From NCBI GenBank assembly GCA_963773465.1, contig CAVZBF010000001.1, forward strand, positions 434,001 through 498,000: a stretch of DNA of 64,000 nucleotides, read 5' to 3'. Under the pieces are notes generated by a model. It was not told the origin of the DNA, did no database searches, and saw only the letters and a program-made list of their open reading frames with translations. The stretch comes from VBAS01 sp963773465 (GTDB lineage Bacteria; Bacteroidota; Bacteroidia; Chitinophagales; Chitinophagaceae). This document shows, in pieces, positions 6,410 through 15,490 of the stretch. Within the stretch, counting starts at the first letter, position 1. Each line of letters begins with the position of its first letter. The position numbers and the translations under genes are program-made.

Positions 6410-8989
6410 ATGAGAAAACTCTTATTTGCCTTTTGCTTCTTGCTTATTGCCAATTGCTTCCATGCGCAGGATCTGAAATATTATTTACCAGATTCTGTTA
6501 CTTACAATCCTTCCATTCCCAAACCAAAAGATATTATTTATCATGAAGTAGGAGAGTGGCATATCACTCATGATCGTTTAGTGAATTATATGAAAGCAAT
6601 CGCTGTGGCTGCACCGGAAAGAGTAAAACTGGAAACAATGGGTTTTACTTATGAAGGCCGTCCGCAGGTTTTATTGATCATTACTTCTCCAAAAAATCAG
6701 CAACGCCTGGAAGAAATAAGGCTGCAACATGTAAAGCTCTCCGATCCTTCGCAATCATCTTCAGTTAATATTGATAATATGCCGATCGTTGTTTGGATCG
6801 GGCATTCAATTCATGGCAATGAATCAAGCGGTGCGAATGCAAGTTTATTAACTGCATATTATTTAGCGGCAGCGCAGGGAAAACAGATCGATGATTTGCT
6901 CGATAATGTTGTTGTTCTTTTCGATCCGTCATTTAACCCTGATGGCTTGCAACGATTTTCTACATGGGCCAATCAGCACAAGAGTAAAAACTTAGTGAGT
7001 GACCCAAACTCAAGAGAGTTTAATGAAGTATGGCCAGGCGGAAGATTTAACCATTATTGGTTTGATTTGAATCGTGATTGGTTGCCAGCAGTGCATGTAG
7101 AAAGTCAGAATCGTTTAACATGGTTTCATAAATGGAAGCCAAATATTTTGACCGATCATCATGAGCAGGGAAGTAATGCAACTTTCTTTTTTCAACCCGG
7201 TGTTCCATCAAGAGTAAATCCATTAACACCCGAAAAAAACCAGGAATTGACTACCAGGCTTGCAAAATTTCATGCGGCATTTCTTGATCGCATTGGTTCA
7301 TTATATTTTACTAAAGAAAACTATGACGATTTTTATTATGGTAAAGGTTCAACCTATCCCGATATAAATGGAGCGATAGGAATTTTGTTTGAGCAAGCAT
7401 CTTCAAGAGGTCATTTGCAGCAAACTTCCAATGGATTACTGAGTTTTCCTTTTACGATCAGGAATCAGTTTGTGACAGCTCTTTCAACGTTGGAAGGAGC
7501 AAAGGCATTACGAAAAGATTTTCTGGAATGGCAAAAAGATTTTTATAAGAACTCAATTACCGACGCCACCGCTGATCCGGTAAAAGCTTATGCATTTGGT
7601 GCCGAATATTTCGATCCAAAAACGGAGTTATTTGTAAATATGCTGCAGCGGCATCAAATTGATGTGTATTCTTTAAAAAACAGTGTTCGTGTTGGCGAAA
7701 CCGAAATAAAAGAAGGCGCTTCTTTTATTGTTCCGCTAAATCAAAAACAATACAAAGTCATTAAAACAATTTTTGAGAAAACGCTTAATTATAAAGACAG
7801 CTTGTTTTATGATATCACTGCATGGACAATGCCCCTGGCATTTGGAATTCCTTATGCCGAGCTGAATGCTACTCAATTTAGAAATGATCTGTTGGGTGAA
7901 AAGAAACAAGGACATGTACTAAGCACAGCAATTTCTTTTGAAAAAAGTGATTATGGTTATTTATTGGATTGGGATAATTTTTATTCTCCCGCGGTGTTAT
8001 ACCAGTTGCTAAGCCAGGGTATAAATACAAAAGTTGCTACCAACAATTTTGGAATGAACATCAATGGCGCAAAAAGAAATTTTACCGGGGGAACAATTCT
8101 TATCCCGGTTACAATGCAAACATTGTCTTCTGAACAATTGTATAAAGCAATTCAAAACGTGGTTTCGGGAAAATATGGAGTAAATGTTATATCGGTTAAA
8201 ACCGGAAATGCTGTTGCAGGAATTGACCTTGGCAGCAGCAGGTTTGTTTCGGTAACCAAGCCTTCAATTGCGATGATTGTTGGCCAGGGTGTAAATGCGA
8301 CAGATGCCGGCGAAGCATGGTATTTACTTGATCAGCGAATGAATATTCCTGCAACTCATCTTGAGATCGCTGTTTTCAATCGTGTCGATCTGAATAAATA
8401 CAATACCATCATTATGGTTGGCGGTACTTATGGCGATTTAAACAAAGACAAATTAAAAACATGGGTACAGGCTGGCGGTACATTACTATTAACTGAAGAA
8501 GCTATAAACTGGTCTGTGCAAAACGGCATCAGTGAAGTTAAATTCAAAAGAGTGAGATCAGCAACTGACAGTACGCAAAAACTTTCATACACCGACCGTG
8601 TGGAGGTGGATGGTGCACAACAAATGAACGGCGCCATCTTTGTTGCCGATGCGGATCTTTCTCACCCGCTTACTTATGGATACAATCAAAAAACAATAAG
8701 CTTATTTAAAGGCAACAAAGTATTTATGGAGAAAAGCAAAAATCCTTATGCCACTCCATTTTATTATGGCAGCAAGCCCTTGCAAAGCGGATGGGCAAGC
8801 AGGGAAAACCTGGATGCAATAAAAAATTCAGGTGCAGTGATTGTAAATACTGTAGGTAATGGAAGGGTTATAAATATTGCCGACAATCCTAACTTCCGCG
8901 CATTCTGGCTTGGCGGCAGCAAACTTTTTATGAATGCAATTTTCTTTGGAAGAATAATTGATGCGGCGAGTGCAAGGACTGATGAATAA
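6410..8989 (+). CDS. Secreted M14-family zinc carboxypeptidase
   Basis: A large (859-residue) exported metallopeptidase. ATG at 6410 gives a signal peptide (MRKLLFAFCFLLIANCFHAQ); the 23 codons before it in the open frame are not needed. The M14 fold is shown by zinc ligands His135 and Glu138 in GHSIHGNESSG, a third histidine in TDHHEQG (about 250), the FDLNRDW element (about 218-224), and a likely catalytic glutamate in GILFEQASSRG (about 327). A long C-terminal half with a flavodoxin/amidotransferase-like stretch (IIMVGGTYGDLNKDKLKTWV) matches the architecture of Bacteroidetes M14 proteins of about 850 residues. The substrate is unknown. It is followed after 11 bp by an LptF/G-like gene. 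Confidence 0.9.
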   Translation: MRKLLFAFCFLLIANCFHAQDLKYYLPDSVTYNPSIPKPKDIIYHEVGEWHITHDRLVNYMKAIAVAAPERVKLETMGFTYEGRPQVLLIITSPKNQQRLEEIRLQHVKLSDPSQSSSVNIDNMPIVVWIGHSIHGNESSGANASLLTAYYLAAAQGKQIDDLLDNVVVLFDPSFNPDGLQRFSTWANQHKSKNLVSDPNSREFNEVWPGGRFNHYWFDLNRDWLPAVHVESQNRLTWFHKWKPNILTDHHEQGSNATFFFQPGVPSRVNPLTPEKNQELTTRLAKFHAAFLDRIGSLYFTKENYDDFYYGKGSTYPDINGAIGILFEQASSRGHLQQTSNGLLSFPFTIRNQFVTALSTLEGAKALRKDFLEWQKDFYKNSITDATADPVKAYAFGAEYFDPKTELFVNMLQRHQIDVYSLKNSVRVGETEIKEGASFIVPLNQKQYKVIKTIFEKTLNYKDSLFYDITAWTMPLAFGIPYAELNATQFRNDLLGEKKQGHVLSTAISFEKSDYGYLLDWDNFYSPAVLYQLLSQGINTKVATNNFGMNINGAKRNFTGGTILIPVTMQTLSSEQLYKAIQNVVSGKYGVNVISVKTGNAVAGIDLGSSRFVSVTKPSIAMIVGQGVNATDAGEAWYLLDQRMNIPATHLEIAVFNRVDLNKYNTIIMVGGTYGDLNKDKLKTWVQAGGTLLLTEEAINWSVQNGISEVKFKRVRSATDSTQKLSYTDRVEVDGAQQMNGAIFVADADLSHPLTYGYNQKTISLFKGNKVFMEKSKNPYATPFYYGSKPLQSGWASRENLDAIKNSGAVIVNTVGNGRVINIADNPNFRAFWLGGSKLFMNAIFFGRIIDAASARTDE

Positions 8990-9000
8990 ATCCAAGTCCG

Positions 9001-9924
9001 ATGAAGATTTTTATTTTATCACGAAGGTTTTTGATCCCGTTTTTCATTGTGTTGTTGCTGCACTTTGCCTATATCGAAGTGCTGGAATGGAGCATCTGGG
9101 AAGATGAGCTCTACGGAAAAGGCGTTCCTTCGTCTTTAATTTATAAATGGCTATTGTCGCGGATCGGGGGTTCGCTCCTGATACTGTCTTTTGTCAATTC
9201 CTTTTTTATTGCCGTTGTTTTTTACAGCCATTATAATGTAAGAAAAGAAAGATTTATTTCTTCAACGTTTTTTTCAAAGTGGAATTTACTTGTGGTGATC
9301 TTACTTTCTTTATCAGCATTTTTATATATTTCATTCGCCGAACCAAAAAATAATATCAAAAGAATGGAGGTGCTTGCGGAAATCGTTTGGGCAAAGCCGG
9401 GTGAAGAATTTGCGGATGATTCTCTCAAACTAACGCCCCGGTCTACGCATTATAAGGACAATGCCAGGTCAATGAATATTAACGAGCTTTTCAATGCCAG
9501 AGATTCATTAAGGGCCCTGGACAATAACGGGGAAGAATTCAGTTTTCCTTATGGTACTGCAGGCACAGGACAATTGAGAACTGTTGAATACCTGATCGGT
9601 AAAAAATTTGCCTTGCCGTTTGTTCTAATCATGTTTTATGTCCTTGGTATTTTTTTTGGCGCTTCATTTTATAAGCTTCATGTTATCGTTCCATTAATTG
9701 TCGGTTATTTTATTTTTCTGACTGGATGGTACTATGTTCAAAATGTTTTTGAATGGTTATATAAACGGCAGGATTTTAGTGCGTTCATAGGTTCCAATGG
9801 AGCAACGATCATTTTCAGTGTATTGGCTGTTGTTTGGTTTTTTGTTTTGAAGAAGTACAAACTTTTTAAAATGAATGATAACCAGGAACACGACGATCAA
9901 TCATCGATTATAGATACGCACTGA
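9001..9924 (+). CDS. LptF/LptG-like membrane protein with short periplasmic domain
   Basis: A 307-residue membrane protein with about three N-terminal and three C-terminal helices around a soluble segment (about 125-195). This is the layout of LptF/LptG, the permease halves that pull lipopolysaccharide out of the inner membrane. KFALPFVLIMFYVLGIFFG near residue 203 and FAEPKNNIKRMEVL at the end of helix three resemble LptF/G counterparts. The periplasmic part is much shorter than the beta-jellyroll of true LptF/G (about 360 residues or more). It may be a divergent relative rather than part of the Lpt bridge. It starts 11 bp after the M14 gene and is probably co-transcribed. Confidence 0.55.
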   Translation: MKIFILSRRFLIPFFIVLLLHFAYIEVLEWSIWEDELYGKGVPSSLIYKWLLSRIGGSLLILSFVNSFFIAVVFYSHYNVRKERFISSTFFSKWNLLVVILLSLSAFLYISFAEPKNNIKRMEVLAEIVWAKPGEEFADDSLKLTPRSTHYKDNARSMNINELFNARDSLRALDNNGEEFSFPYGTAGTGQLRTVEYLIGKKFALPFVLIMFYVLGIFFGASFYKLHVIVPLIVGYFIFLTGWYYVQNVFEWLYKRQDFSAFIGSNGATIIFSVLAVVWFFVLKKYKLFKMNDNQEHDDQSSIIDTH

Positions 9925-10061
9925 TTATCCACACTGTGGTTAAAACACCAGAAGATTTCCGAAAAATCACAGAAAATTACCAGAAAGTAGTATTGTCAGC
10001 AATTGTTGGGAACGTAAATTGCACCCGTTAAAAATTTATGTACGTCTAAAAATTGAGCACT

Positions 10062-10475
10062 ATGATTAAGTTACAAATTATCGGACACCTCGGCAAAGAT
10101 TGCGTGGTTAACACCGTGAATGGTAAAAATGTTATCAACTTTACTGTTGCACACACAGAAAAGTATCGTGATTCACAAGGCAACAACCAGGAAAAAACAA
10201 CCTGGGTTGATTGTGCCTACTGGACCGATAAGACAGCCATCTCACCCTATCTTACAAAAGGAAAACAAGTGTATGTGGAAGGAACTCCTGAAGCCCGTTC
10301 ATTTCAGCGTAATGATGGCACACCTGGTTCATCACTTTCATTAAGAGTTCGTGATATTCAATTACTCGGTGGCAGAGGAGATAGCGGAGGCGCTGCCTCA
10401 TCAGCATCTGCACCTGCGGCTTCTGTTCCATCGGCAAATGATATTACTGAACCCGTTGATGATCTTCCGTTCTAA
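10062..10475 (+). CDS. ssb: Single-stranded DNA-binding protein
   Basis: Binds single-stranded DNA during replication, repair and recombination as an OB-fold tetramer. ATG at 10062 gives 137 residues starting MIKLQIIGHLGKD; a TTG three codons earlier is less likely. The OB core has NFTVAHTEKYRD and TTWVDCAYW (the conserved W-x-x-x-x-F/Y-W-type strand). It is followed by a small Gly/Ala/Ser-rich linker and the acidic tip DDLPF that docks partner proteins. It ends in a strong terminator and looks monocistronic. Confidence 0.95.
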   Translation: MIKLQIIGHLGKDCVVNTVNGKNVINFTVAHTEKYRDSQGNNQEKTTWVDCAYWTDKTAISPYLTKGKQVYVEGTPEARSFQRNDGTPGSSLSLRVRDIQLLGGRGDSGGAASSASAPAASVPSANDITEPVDDLPF

Positions 10476-10499
10476 TTAGCGATCGCACTATGAAATATG

Positions 10500-10529
10500 A
10501 TGCCCCCGGAAACGGGGGCATTATTATTT
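10500..10529 (+). terminator. Rho-independent terminator of ssb
   Basis: 8-bp stem TGCCCCCG / CGGGGGCA with a GAAA tetraloop (10501-10520) followed by TTATTATTT, 25 bp after the ssb stop. Confidence 0.85.
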
Positions 10530-10530
10530 A

Positions 10531-10633
10531 CCTCACCCCATCACCACTCAAATTATTGAAGAGTCGCCCACCCCTCTCCTGAAGGAGAGGGGGCGCGGAG
10601 TTTTCAATATTAAAGAATGAAGAAGGGGTGAGG
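10531..10633. repeat. Nested palindromic (MITE-like) element of about 103 bp
   Basis: Outer inverted ends CCTCACCCC (10531-10539) and GGGGTGAGG (10625-10633), partly complementary inner arms (AATTATTGAA against TTCAATATTA), and a central hairpin CCCCTCTCCT-GA-AGGAGAGGGG (10571-10592). It has no coding capacity. It sits directly after the ssb terminator and before the oxidoreductase gene. It could be a non-autonomous mobile element or a folded RNA; no target duplication is obvious. Confidence 0.75.
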
Positions 10634-10722
10634 TCAATGAAGCAATAGAAATTTGATTGTTGTTATTATCAATAGTCGTATTCTTCTTAACTTGAGCATC
10701 TACATTTTAAAAATTGATTACT

Positions 10723-12117
10723 ATGTCATCACGCCGGAAATTTTTGCAAAACCTCAGCAGCACTGCATTATTAGTTGGCAGTGGCAGTGTATCAAAGCTT
10801 CTTGCAGAAGAGAACTATGAAAAAAGAATAATTCCATGGGAAAAGAAAATTTCCTCCAATGATAAGATAAGGATTGCCGTAATCGGTACCGGCATCATGG
10901 GACATAACGATCTTGAAACAGCATTGAAAGTTCCTGGCGTTGAGCTTGCCGCAGCTTGTGATCTGTATACGGGCCGCCTGGAAAGAATGAAAGAAAAGTA
11001 TGGCAAAGATTTATTTACAACAAGAGATTATAGAGAGATACTTGAGAAAAAAGATATCGATGCAGTAATCGTTGCCACAAGTGACAACTGGCATTCACGA
11101 ATTTGTATCGATGCACTGGGCAAAGGCAAGCATGTGTATTGTGAAAAGCCAATGGTGCATAAACTCAACCAGGGACAGGAAGTGATCAATGCCTGGAAAA
11201 AATCGGGAAAGATAATGCAGGTAGGCAGCCAGGGAATAAGTGGTGCAAGCTTTGCAAAAGCAAGAGAACTTTTCCAGGCAGGAGAGATCGGCAAATTAAA
11301 TTGCATTGAAGCTACATATGATCGTCAAAGTGCAATCGGTGCCTGGCAATATACTATTCCAACAGATGAATCGCCGCAGACTGTGGATTGGGACCGTTAT
11401 GTTTCACTAATGAACCCCAAACCAAAATATGATGCAAAGAAATTTTTCTGGTGGCGCAATTATAAAGATTTCGGAACGGGCATGTCAGGTGATCTGTATG
11501 TACACCTGCTCACCGGCATTCATTATATCACCGGTTCAATGGGGCCGCACAAAATTGTTTCTACAGGACAGCTTGCATATTGGAAAGACGGCCGTGATGT
11601 TCCCGATGTAATGGTATCGATCATGGATTATCCTGAAACAAAAGAACATCCTGCCTTTCAAACAATGCTTCGTGTGAATTTTATCAGCGGCGGCGGTGAT
11701 CGCGGCGCCGTTCGTTATATCGGCAGCGAAGGTGTGATGGAAAAAACCGGCAATGGTGTTCGCATCGCTTATAGCCTGATGCCAAAAGCGCCGGGTATTG
11801 GCGGTTGGGATTCACTTACTACTTATCCGCAAGCTATGCAGGATGAATTGATGAAACGTTACAATGAAAAATGGACAGCGGACGATAAGAAAAGTATAAA
11901 AAAACAATCGGTACAATATTCTGCACCGGCAGGTAATAATGATCATCTTGAACACTTCACCAATTTCTTTGAAGGTGCAAGAGATAATAAACCGGTAATT
12001 GAAGACCCGGTCGTTGGTTTCCGTGCAGCGGCTCCATGTCTTGCAGCTAATGATAGTTATTTTCAAAAGAAAATTATTAATTGGAATCCGGAAAAGATGG
12101 AGTTGGGGATGGTGTAA
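10723..12117 (+). CDS. Tat-exported Gfo/Idh/MocA family oxidoreductase
   Basis: NAD(P)-dependent sugar or polyol dehydrogenase-type protein, 464 residues. ATG at 10723 is preferred; a TTG lies three codons upstream. The N-terminus has a twin-arginine signal (SSRRKFLQN, then STALLVGSGSV), so the folded protein with its cofactor should be exported by Tat. The Rossmann core shows IRIAVIGTGIMG and the family EKP motif in GKHVYCEKPM. The second domain has GDLYVHLLTGIHYITG. Bacteroidetes carry many such secreted members, usually with unknown glycoside or polyol substrates; nothing adjacent identifies this one. It is separated from ssb by a terminator and a palindromic element and so has its own promoter. 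Confidence 0.92.
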   Translation: MSSRRKFLQNLSSTALLVGSGSVSKLLAEENYEKRIIPWEKKISSNDKIRIAVIGTGIMGHNDLETALKVPGVELAAACDLYTGRLERMKEKYGKDLFTTRDYREILEKKDIDAVIVATSDNWHSRICIDALGKGKHVYCEKPMVHKLNQGQEVINAWKKSGKIMQVGSQGISGASFAKARELFQAGEIGKLNCIEATYDRQSAIGAWQYTIPTDESPQTVDWDRYVSLMNPKPKYDAKKFFWWRNYKDFGTGMSGDLYVHLLTGIHYITGSMGPHKIVSTGQLAYWKDGRDVPDVMVSIMDYPETKEHPAFQTMLRVNFISGGGDRGAVRYIGSEGVMEKTGNGVRIAYSLMPKAPGIGGWDSLTTYPQAMQDELMKRYNEKWTADDKKSIKKQSVQYSAPAGNNDHLEHFTNFFEGARDNKPVIEDPVVGFRAAAPCLAANDSYFQKKIINWNPEKMELGMV

Positions 12118-12119
12118 AA

Positions 12120-12190
12120 CGCATTGCGAGGCCGTAAAATAAATGCCATAACATGTTTAGTTCATAGGCCGAAGCAATCTCCATGAATGC
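12120..12190. repeat. Remnant of a dispersed intergenic repeat
   Basis: GCATTGCGAGGCCG (about 12120) and GGCCGAAGCAATCTCC (about 12168) face each other in the 188-bp gap between convergent genes. The half-sites TTGCGAGG and GAAGCAATCT resemble a widespread bacterial intergenic repeat. Only this decayed copy is present here. I see nothing else in the gap. Confidence 0.3.
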
Positions 12191-12305
12191 TTATACTAAT
12201 CCGCATTACTACTATTTAACTGTTGTTCTTCCTGAGGCGGATACTTGAGTTGAAGTAATTCGACTCGCCAATTAAATGGATTCAATTAATGCGTTATATG
12301 CAATT

Positions 12306-12920
12306 TTAATCGTTCCGATAAGATCCGAAATCAATTGTTCCGGTTCCATTCGCCGCTACTTTATTATTATCCAATCTGAAAATTACCACCCGGTATTTTT
12401 TTCCAATCTTTAGAACAGGCGTATAAAGTTTACGCATAATAATTCCTCCTGCTAATACGGTTGCTCCGGCTGCAACCCCAAACGCATTACCGTTAGCAAT
12501 ATTTAATAGCGCATAGCCAGCACCGGCAAGCCGGAATAGCAGACCACTTTTTATCCAATACCAATGAACATGACCACCTGATTTTGAAATTTGATAACTC
12601 CCATTTTTATAATTGACAAGCACTCCTTTTTTCGGCATCGCATAAATATCATTTATACTGTACCCCTGGATTGGAAAACGAACAGTATCCGTTCCAAACG
12701 TTTTATATATAACCATGCTTGGCCTTATGTAAAAAGAATCGTTATGAATTCTCGTGATCTCACCCTTTCGCCATTGTTTTGAATTTACCTGGAAAGAGAT
12801 AATGGAACCTTTCCAAAATTTTTCTACTGACTTGTTTTTTTTCTTAACCATCAGGACATCCTGTGAGTATGTTGAAGAAAAACCGGTGAGAAGAAAGATG
12901 AGCGCAGCCAGTTTTTTCAT
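12306..12920 (-). CDS. Secreted protein of unknown function
   Basis: A 204-residue protein with a signal peptide (MKKLAALIFLLTGFSSTYS). The mature half is beta-rich (KFWKGSIISFQVNSKQWRKGEITRIHNDSFYIR), followed by a glycine/alanine-rich hydrophobic stretch (AGAGYALLNIANGNAFGVAAGATVLAGGIIM, seen as two pieces) that may cross or embed in a membrane. I recognise no family motif. It converges on the oxidoreductase gene and lies upstream of, but apart from, the GH32 pair. Confidence 0.65.
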   Translation of the reverse strand: MKKLAALIFLLTGFSSTYSQDVLMVKKKNKSVEKFWKGSIISFQVNSKQWRKGEITRIHNDSFYIRPSMVIYKTFGTDTVRFPIQGYSINDIYAMPKKGVLVNYKNGSYQISKSGGHVHWYWIKSGLLFRLAGAGYALLNIANGNAFGVAAGATVLAGGIIMRKLYTPVLKIGKKYRVVIFRLDNNKVAANGTGTIDFGSYRND

Positions 12921-13046
12921 TCTCTAAAAATAAAACAACACACCGCTCGTGTTGACAATTACTTGTTAAAGTTATTGCTGCAGCTATGCTGTAATGCTGT
13001 CCCGTCTCCACCAAAAATTCTTATGTTCAGTTAAACGGAGTTCTCA

Positions 13047-15308
13047 TCAGTTTTGCAAAATCAATATCTTTTCTGTTTGAGTATTATTTCCATCCGAACC
13101 TTTTAAAAAATACATTCCCTTGCTTGCACGTATTTTGTCCATCGGGATATTTGTCGTATTGGAAATTGGTTGAAATTCGTAGATAAGTTTTCCGGAAATG
13201 TCAAACAATGAAAATCTAACCTTTCCAACAAACTCATCCCTGATTTTTATATGGAACCCACTGCTATTCACCAACGGATTCGGGTATACGTGGAATAATC
13301 GATACTTCCCGGGAATCACATTGGACGGAGCGCTGTTTTTTTCCAACCGCCAGATAGTAAATTCATCAACACTGAAATCTTCACCCAACGCGGAAAGTTC
13401 AATCCGGTTACTTGTGCTGTCTGGAAAAATTTGATTACTCATCACAACTAACCCGCCAGCGGTAAATAATTCCGCACTGGAGTTATCGACAAAAAGATGA
13501 AAATCAAAAACGCCATTTTTGATGATAAGGGGAGCAACCTGCAACTGCCTGAAGCCTGGCCAAGCGGTGAATGCACCGGACTGTGAACGATCGAAACGAA
13601 TTTCCTTATTGATGAAATCAAAAATATATTCCGAATATTCTGTTCCTCTTTTTTTAAACTTTAAGGAAAATCCTTTCTTATTTAAAACCGATACCTGCGC
13701 CTTAAGTTCAAAATGTTTATAGGTTGAGCTATCTGCAACATTGTTAGTTCCATTATCATTGATAGAATTATTGATCATAGCCAGGCTTGCGCTCCGAAAA
13801 CTCAGATCATCTTTTCGCAGGACCTTCAGTTCTTCAACTGGCTTTTGTACTAATCTTACCTGTCCATTATGTGTTTCCAGTTTCACCTCGCGGGGTATAC
13901 TCATAATTCCTTTCCATGGAGTTGTCGGGATCACTGTTGCATAATTCCAGTTATTCATCCATGCTAACCAGATTCGTCTTCCATCGGCAATTGGTATATC
14001 AGAAAATGTTTGTGCTGCGTAGAAGTCTTGTCCATAATCCAGTTGCCCCCCATTAATTTTATCGACCAATACATCAGATTGAATGATGTGATCAATTGAA
14101 ATATAGCCCCACTCGCTGCTTGTTGAATCTACGATTTCAATGCGTGCAGTTTGTCCAATGAGATTTGAAACATCCCAATTTTTCCAACTCAAAAAGTCAT
14201 CTCTCCTGCCCGTACTTGTTTTTGCCGTTGCCCCGTTTACTACAAGCTTAATATATGCACCGGTGGGATGGTTGCCTCCACCAATAAGAAACCCGATGAA
14301 TTTTTTCTGAATGATAAAATCCGGCGAGATGAGTTTGCCTTGTGCCGCAGTTCCGCCAAAAAAAGAATTGACGAGCTTATTACCCAAAAAACCAGAGACA
14401 GTTTGTTGAGTGAACAAGTTTCCCCCTGCCGGGCCGGGACCAAATGCCTGCCCGATGACGGTCCAGTCATTATAACTGTTATGTTCAAAATCATCTATTA
14501 ACATCCCGGGCGGCGCAACCTGTGCCCATCGAAATTTTTGACCATCAAAATCACCAATGAAATATTGCCCGACATGCTGAGAGGGCAAACTATGTGTCAA
14601 TACCCATTTTGCTTTATTCGGATCGTTATCTACATTCAGTTTAAAAAGATCGGGGCATTCCCAAAACTCTGAGAGATTTTCTACGGGACCAAAATGGTCA
14701 ACATGTGTCCAGCTTTTAAGGTTTGATGAAGTGTAAAACGAGACCAAAAGATTATCTCCAAGAGAAACAACCATAATCCATTTCTGAGTTTCCTTATGCC
14801 AAAATACTTTGGGATCACGAAATTGATTGCTCGTTGCAGTGAGCACTGGATTTTGATTGTAATTTGTCCATGTAAGACCTTCATCATTACTATATGCGAT
14901 TCGCTGGTCCTGCCTGTTGCCGGCACCGGTGTATATTGCCACCAGCGGCGGTTTGCCATCTATGCCGAACCCGGTGCTGTTGTTCCAATCCACTACTACA
15001 CTTCCGGAAAATGCCCTGATGCCATTTTGCACAGGAATAGCTACCGGCTTTTCTTCCCAGTTAACCAGGTCGGTACTAACTGCATGACCCCAGCTTTGAT
15101 TAGCAGGTTGACTTCCCTGAGGATTGTATTGATAAAACAAATGGTATTTGCCTTTATAAAAAACCAACCCATTCGGATCGCTCATCCAATTACGAGTGGG
15201 AGAATAATGAAAAAACGGACGATACAATTCGCTGCCAACTTGTGCAGTTAAAGAGAAGCTCATTAAGACAGTGCCTATAAGTATTCTTAGTTCTTTCACA
15301 ATACACAT
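13047..15308 (-). CDS. GH32 fructan hydrolase (levanase/inulinase type) with T9SS tail, copy 1
   Basis: Secreted glycoside hydrolase family 32 enzyme that should release fructose from beta-fructans. The catalytic residues are intact: nucleophile Asp44 in WMSDPNG, transition-state stabiliser in FRDPKV (Asp165) and acid/base Glu217 in WECPDLF. About 140 residues (roughly 271-415, IDDFEHNSYNDW to SIDHI) are inserted within the catalytic propeller before DYGQDFYAAQTF; this beta-sandwich-like module probably binds carbohydrate. A C-terminal GH32 beta-sandwich and a T9SS type A sorting domain (YPNPLVNSSG to KILILQN) follow. The start MCIVKELRIL gives a plausible signal peptide ending near LTAQ. It is a tandem paralogue of the next gene. 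Confidence 0.94.
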   Translation of the reverse strand: MCIVKELRILIGTVLMSFSLTAQVGSELYRPFFHYSPTRNWMSDPNGLVFYKGKYHLFYQYNPQGSQPANQSWGHAVSTDLVNWEEKPVAIPVQNGIRAFSGSVVVDWNNSTGFGIDGKPPLVAIYTGAGNRQDQRIAYSNDEGLTWTNYNQNPVLTATSNQFRDPKVFWHKETQKWIMVVSLGDNLLVSFYTSSNLKSWTHVDHFGPVENLSEFWECPDLFKLNVDNDPNKAKWVLTHSLPSQHVGQYFIGDFDGQKFRWAQVAPPGMLIDDFEHNSYNDWTVIGQAFGPGPAGGNLFTQQTVSGFLGNKLVNSFFGGTAAQGKLISPDFIIQKKFIGFLIGGGNHPTGAYIKLVVNGATAKTSTGRRDDFLSWKNWDVSNLIGQTARIEIVDSTSSEWGYISIDHIIQSDVLVDKINGGQLDYGQDFYAAQTFSDIPIADGRRIWLAWMNNWNYATVIPTTPWKGIMSIPREVKLETHNGQVRLVQKPVEELKVLRKDDLSFRSASLAMINNSINDNGTNNVADSSTYKHFELKAQVSVLNKKGFSLKFKKRGTEYSEYIFDFINKEIRFDRSQSGAFTAWPGFRQLQVAPLIIKNGVFDFHLFVDNSSAELFTAGGLVVMSNQIFPDSTSNRIELSALGEDFSVDEFTIWRLEKNSAPSNVIPGKYRLFHVYPNPLVNSSGFHIKIRDEFVGKVRFSLFDISGKLIYEFQPISNTTNIPMDKIRASKGMYFLKGSDGNNTQTEKILILQN

Positions 15309-15490
15309 TTAGGTAAACCCCTGCCCCGAGTAATAATTTAGGCAGAGAAGAGAAACAGCAAAACATGCACCGGATTTTTATAAATGAAGAAATAAATTCA
15401 GTGGTTAAACGTAGCAGTAATAGAGATTGCTGTGTTAATTGCTGAAGAAAAAAATAATAGCAGAGATGAGGAGTGAATAAGAAAGAAAGA

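Noticed and set aside
10014..10022. GTAAATTGC upstream of ssb as a -7 promoter box
   Set aside because: It has only partial agreement with TAnnTTTG, although a TTG lies 19 bp upstream; too weak to call.
14796..15251. 151-codon open frame on the plus strand
   Set aside because: Antisense to the GH32 catalytic domain; no signal peptide or motif.
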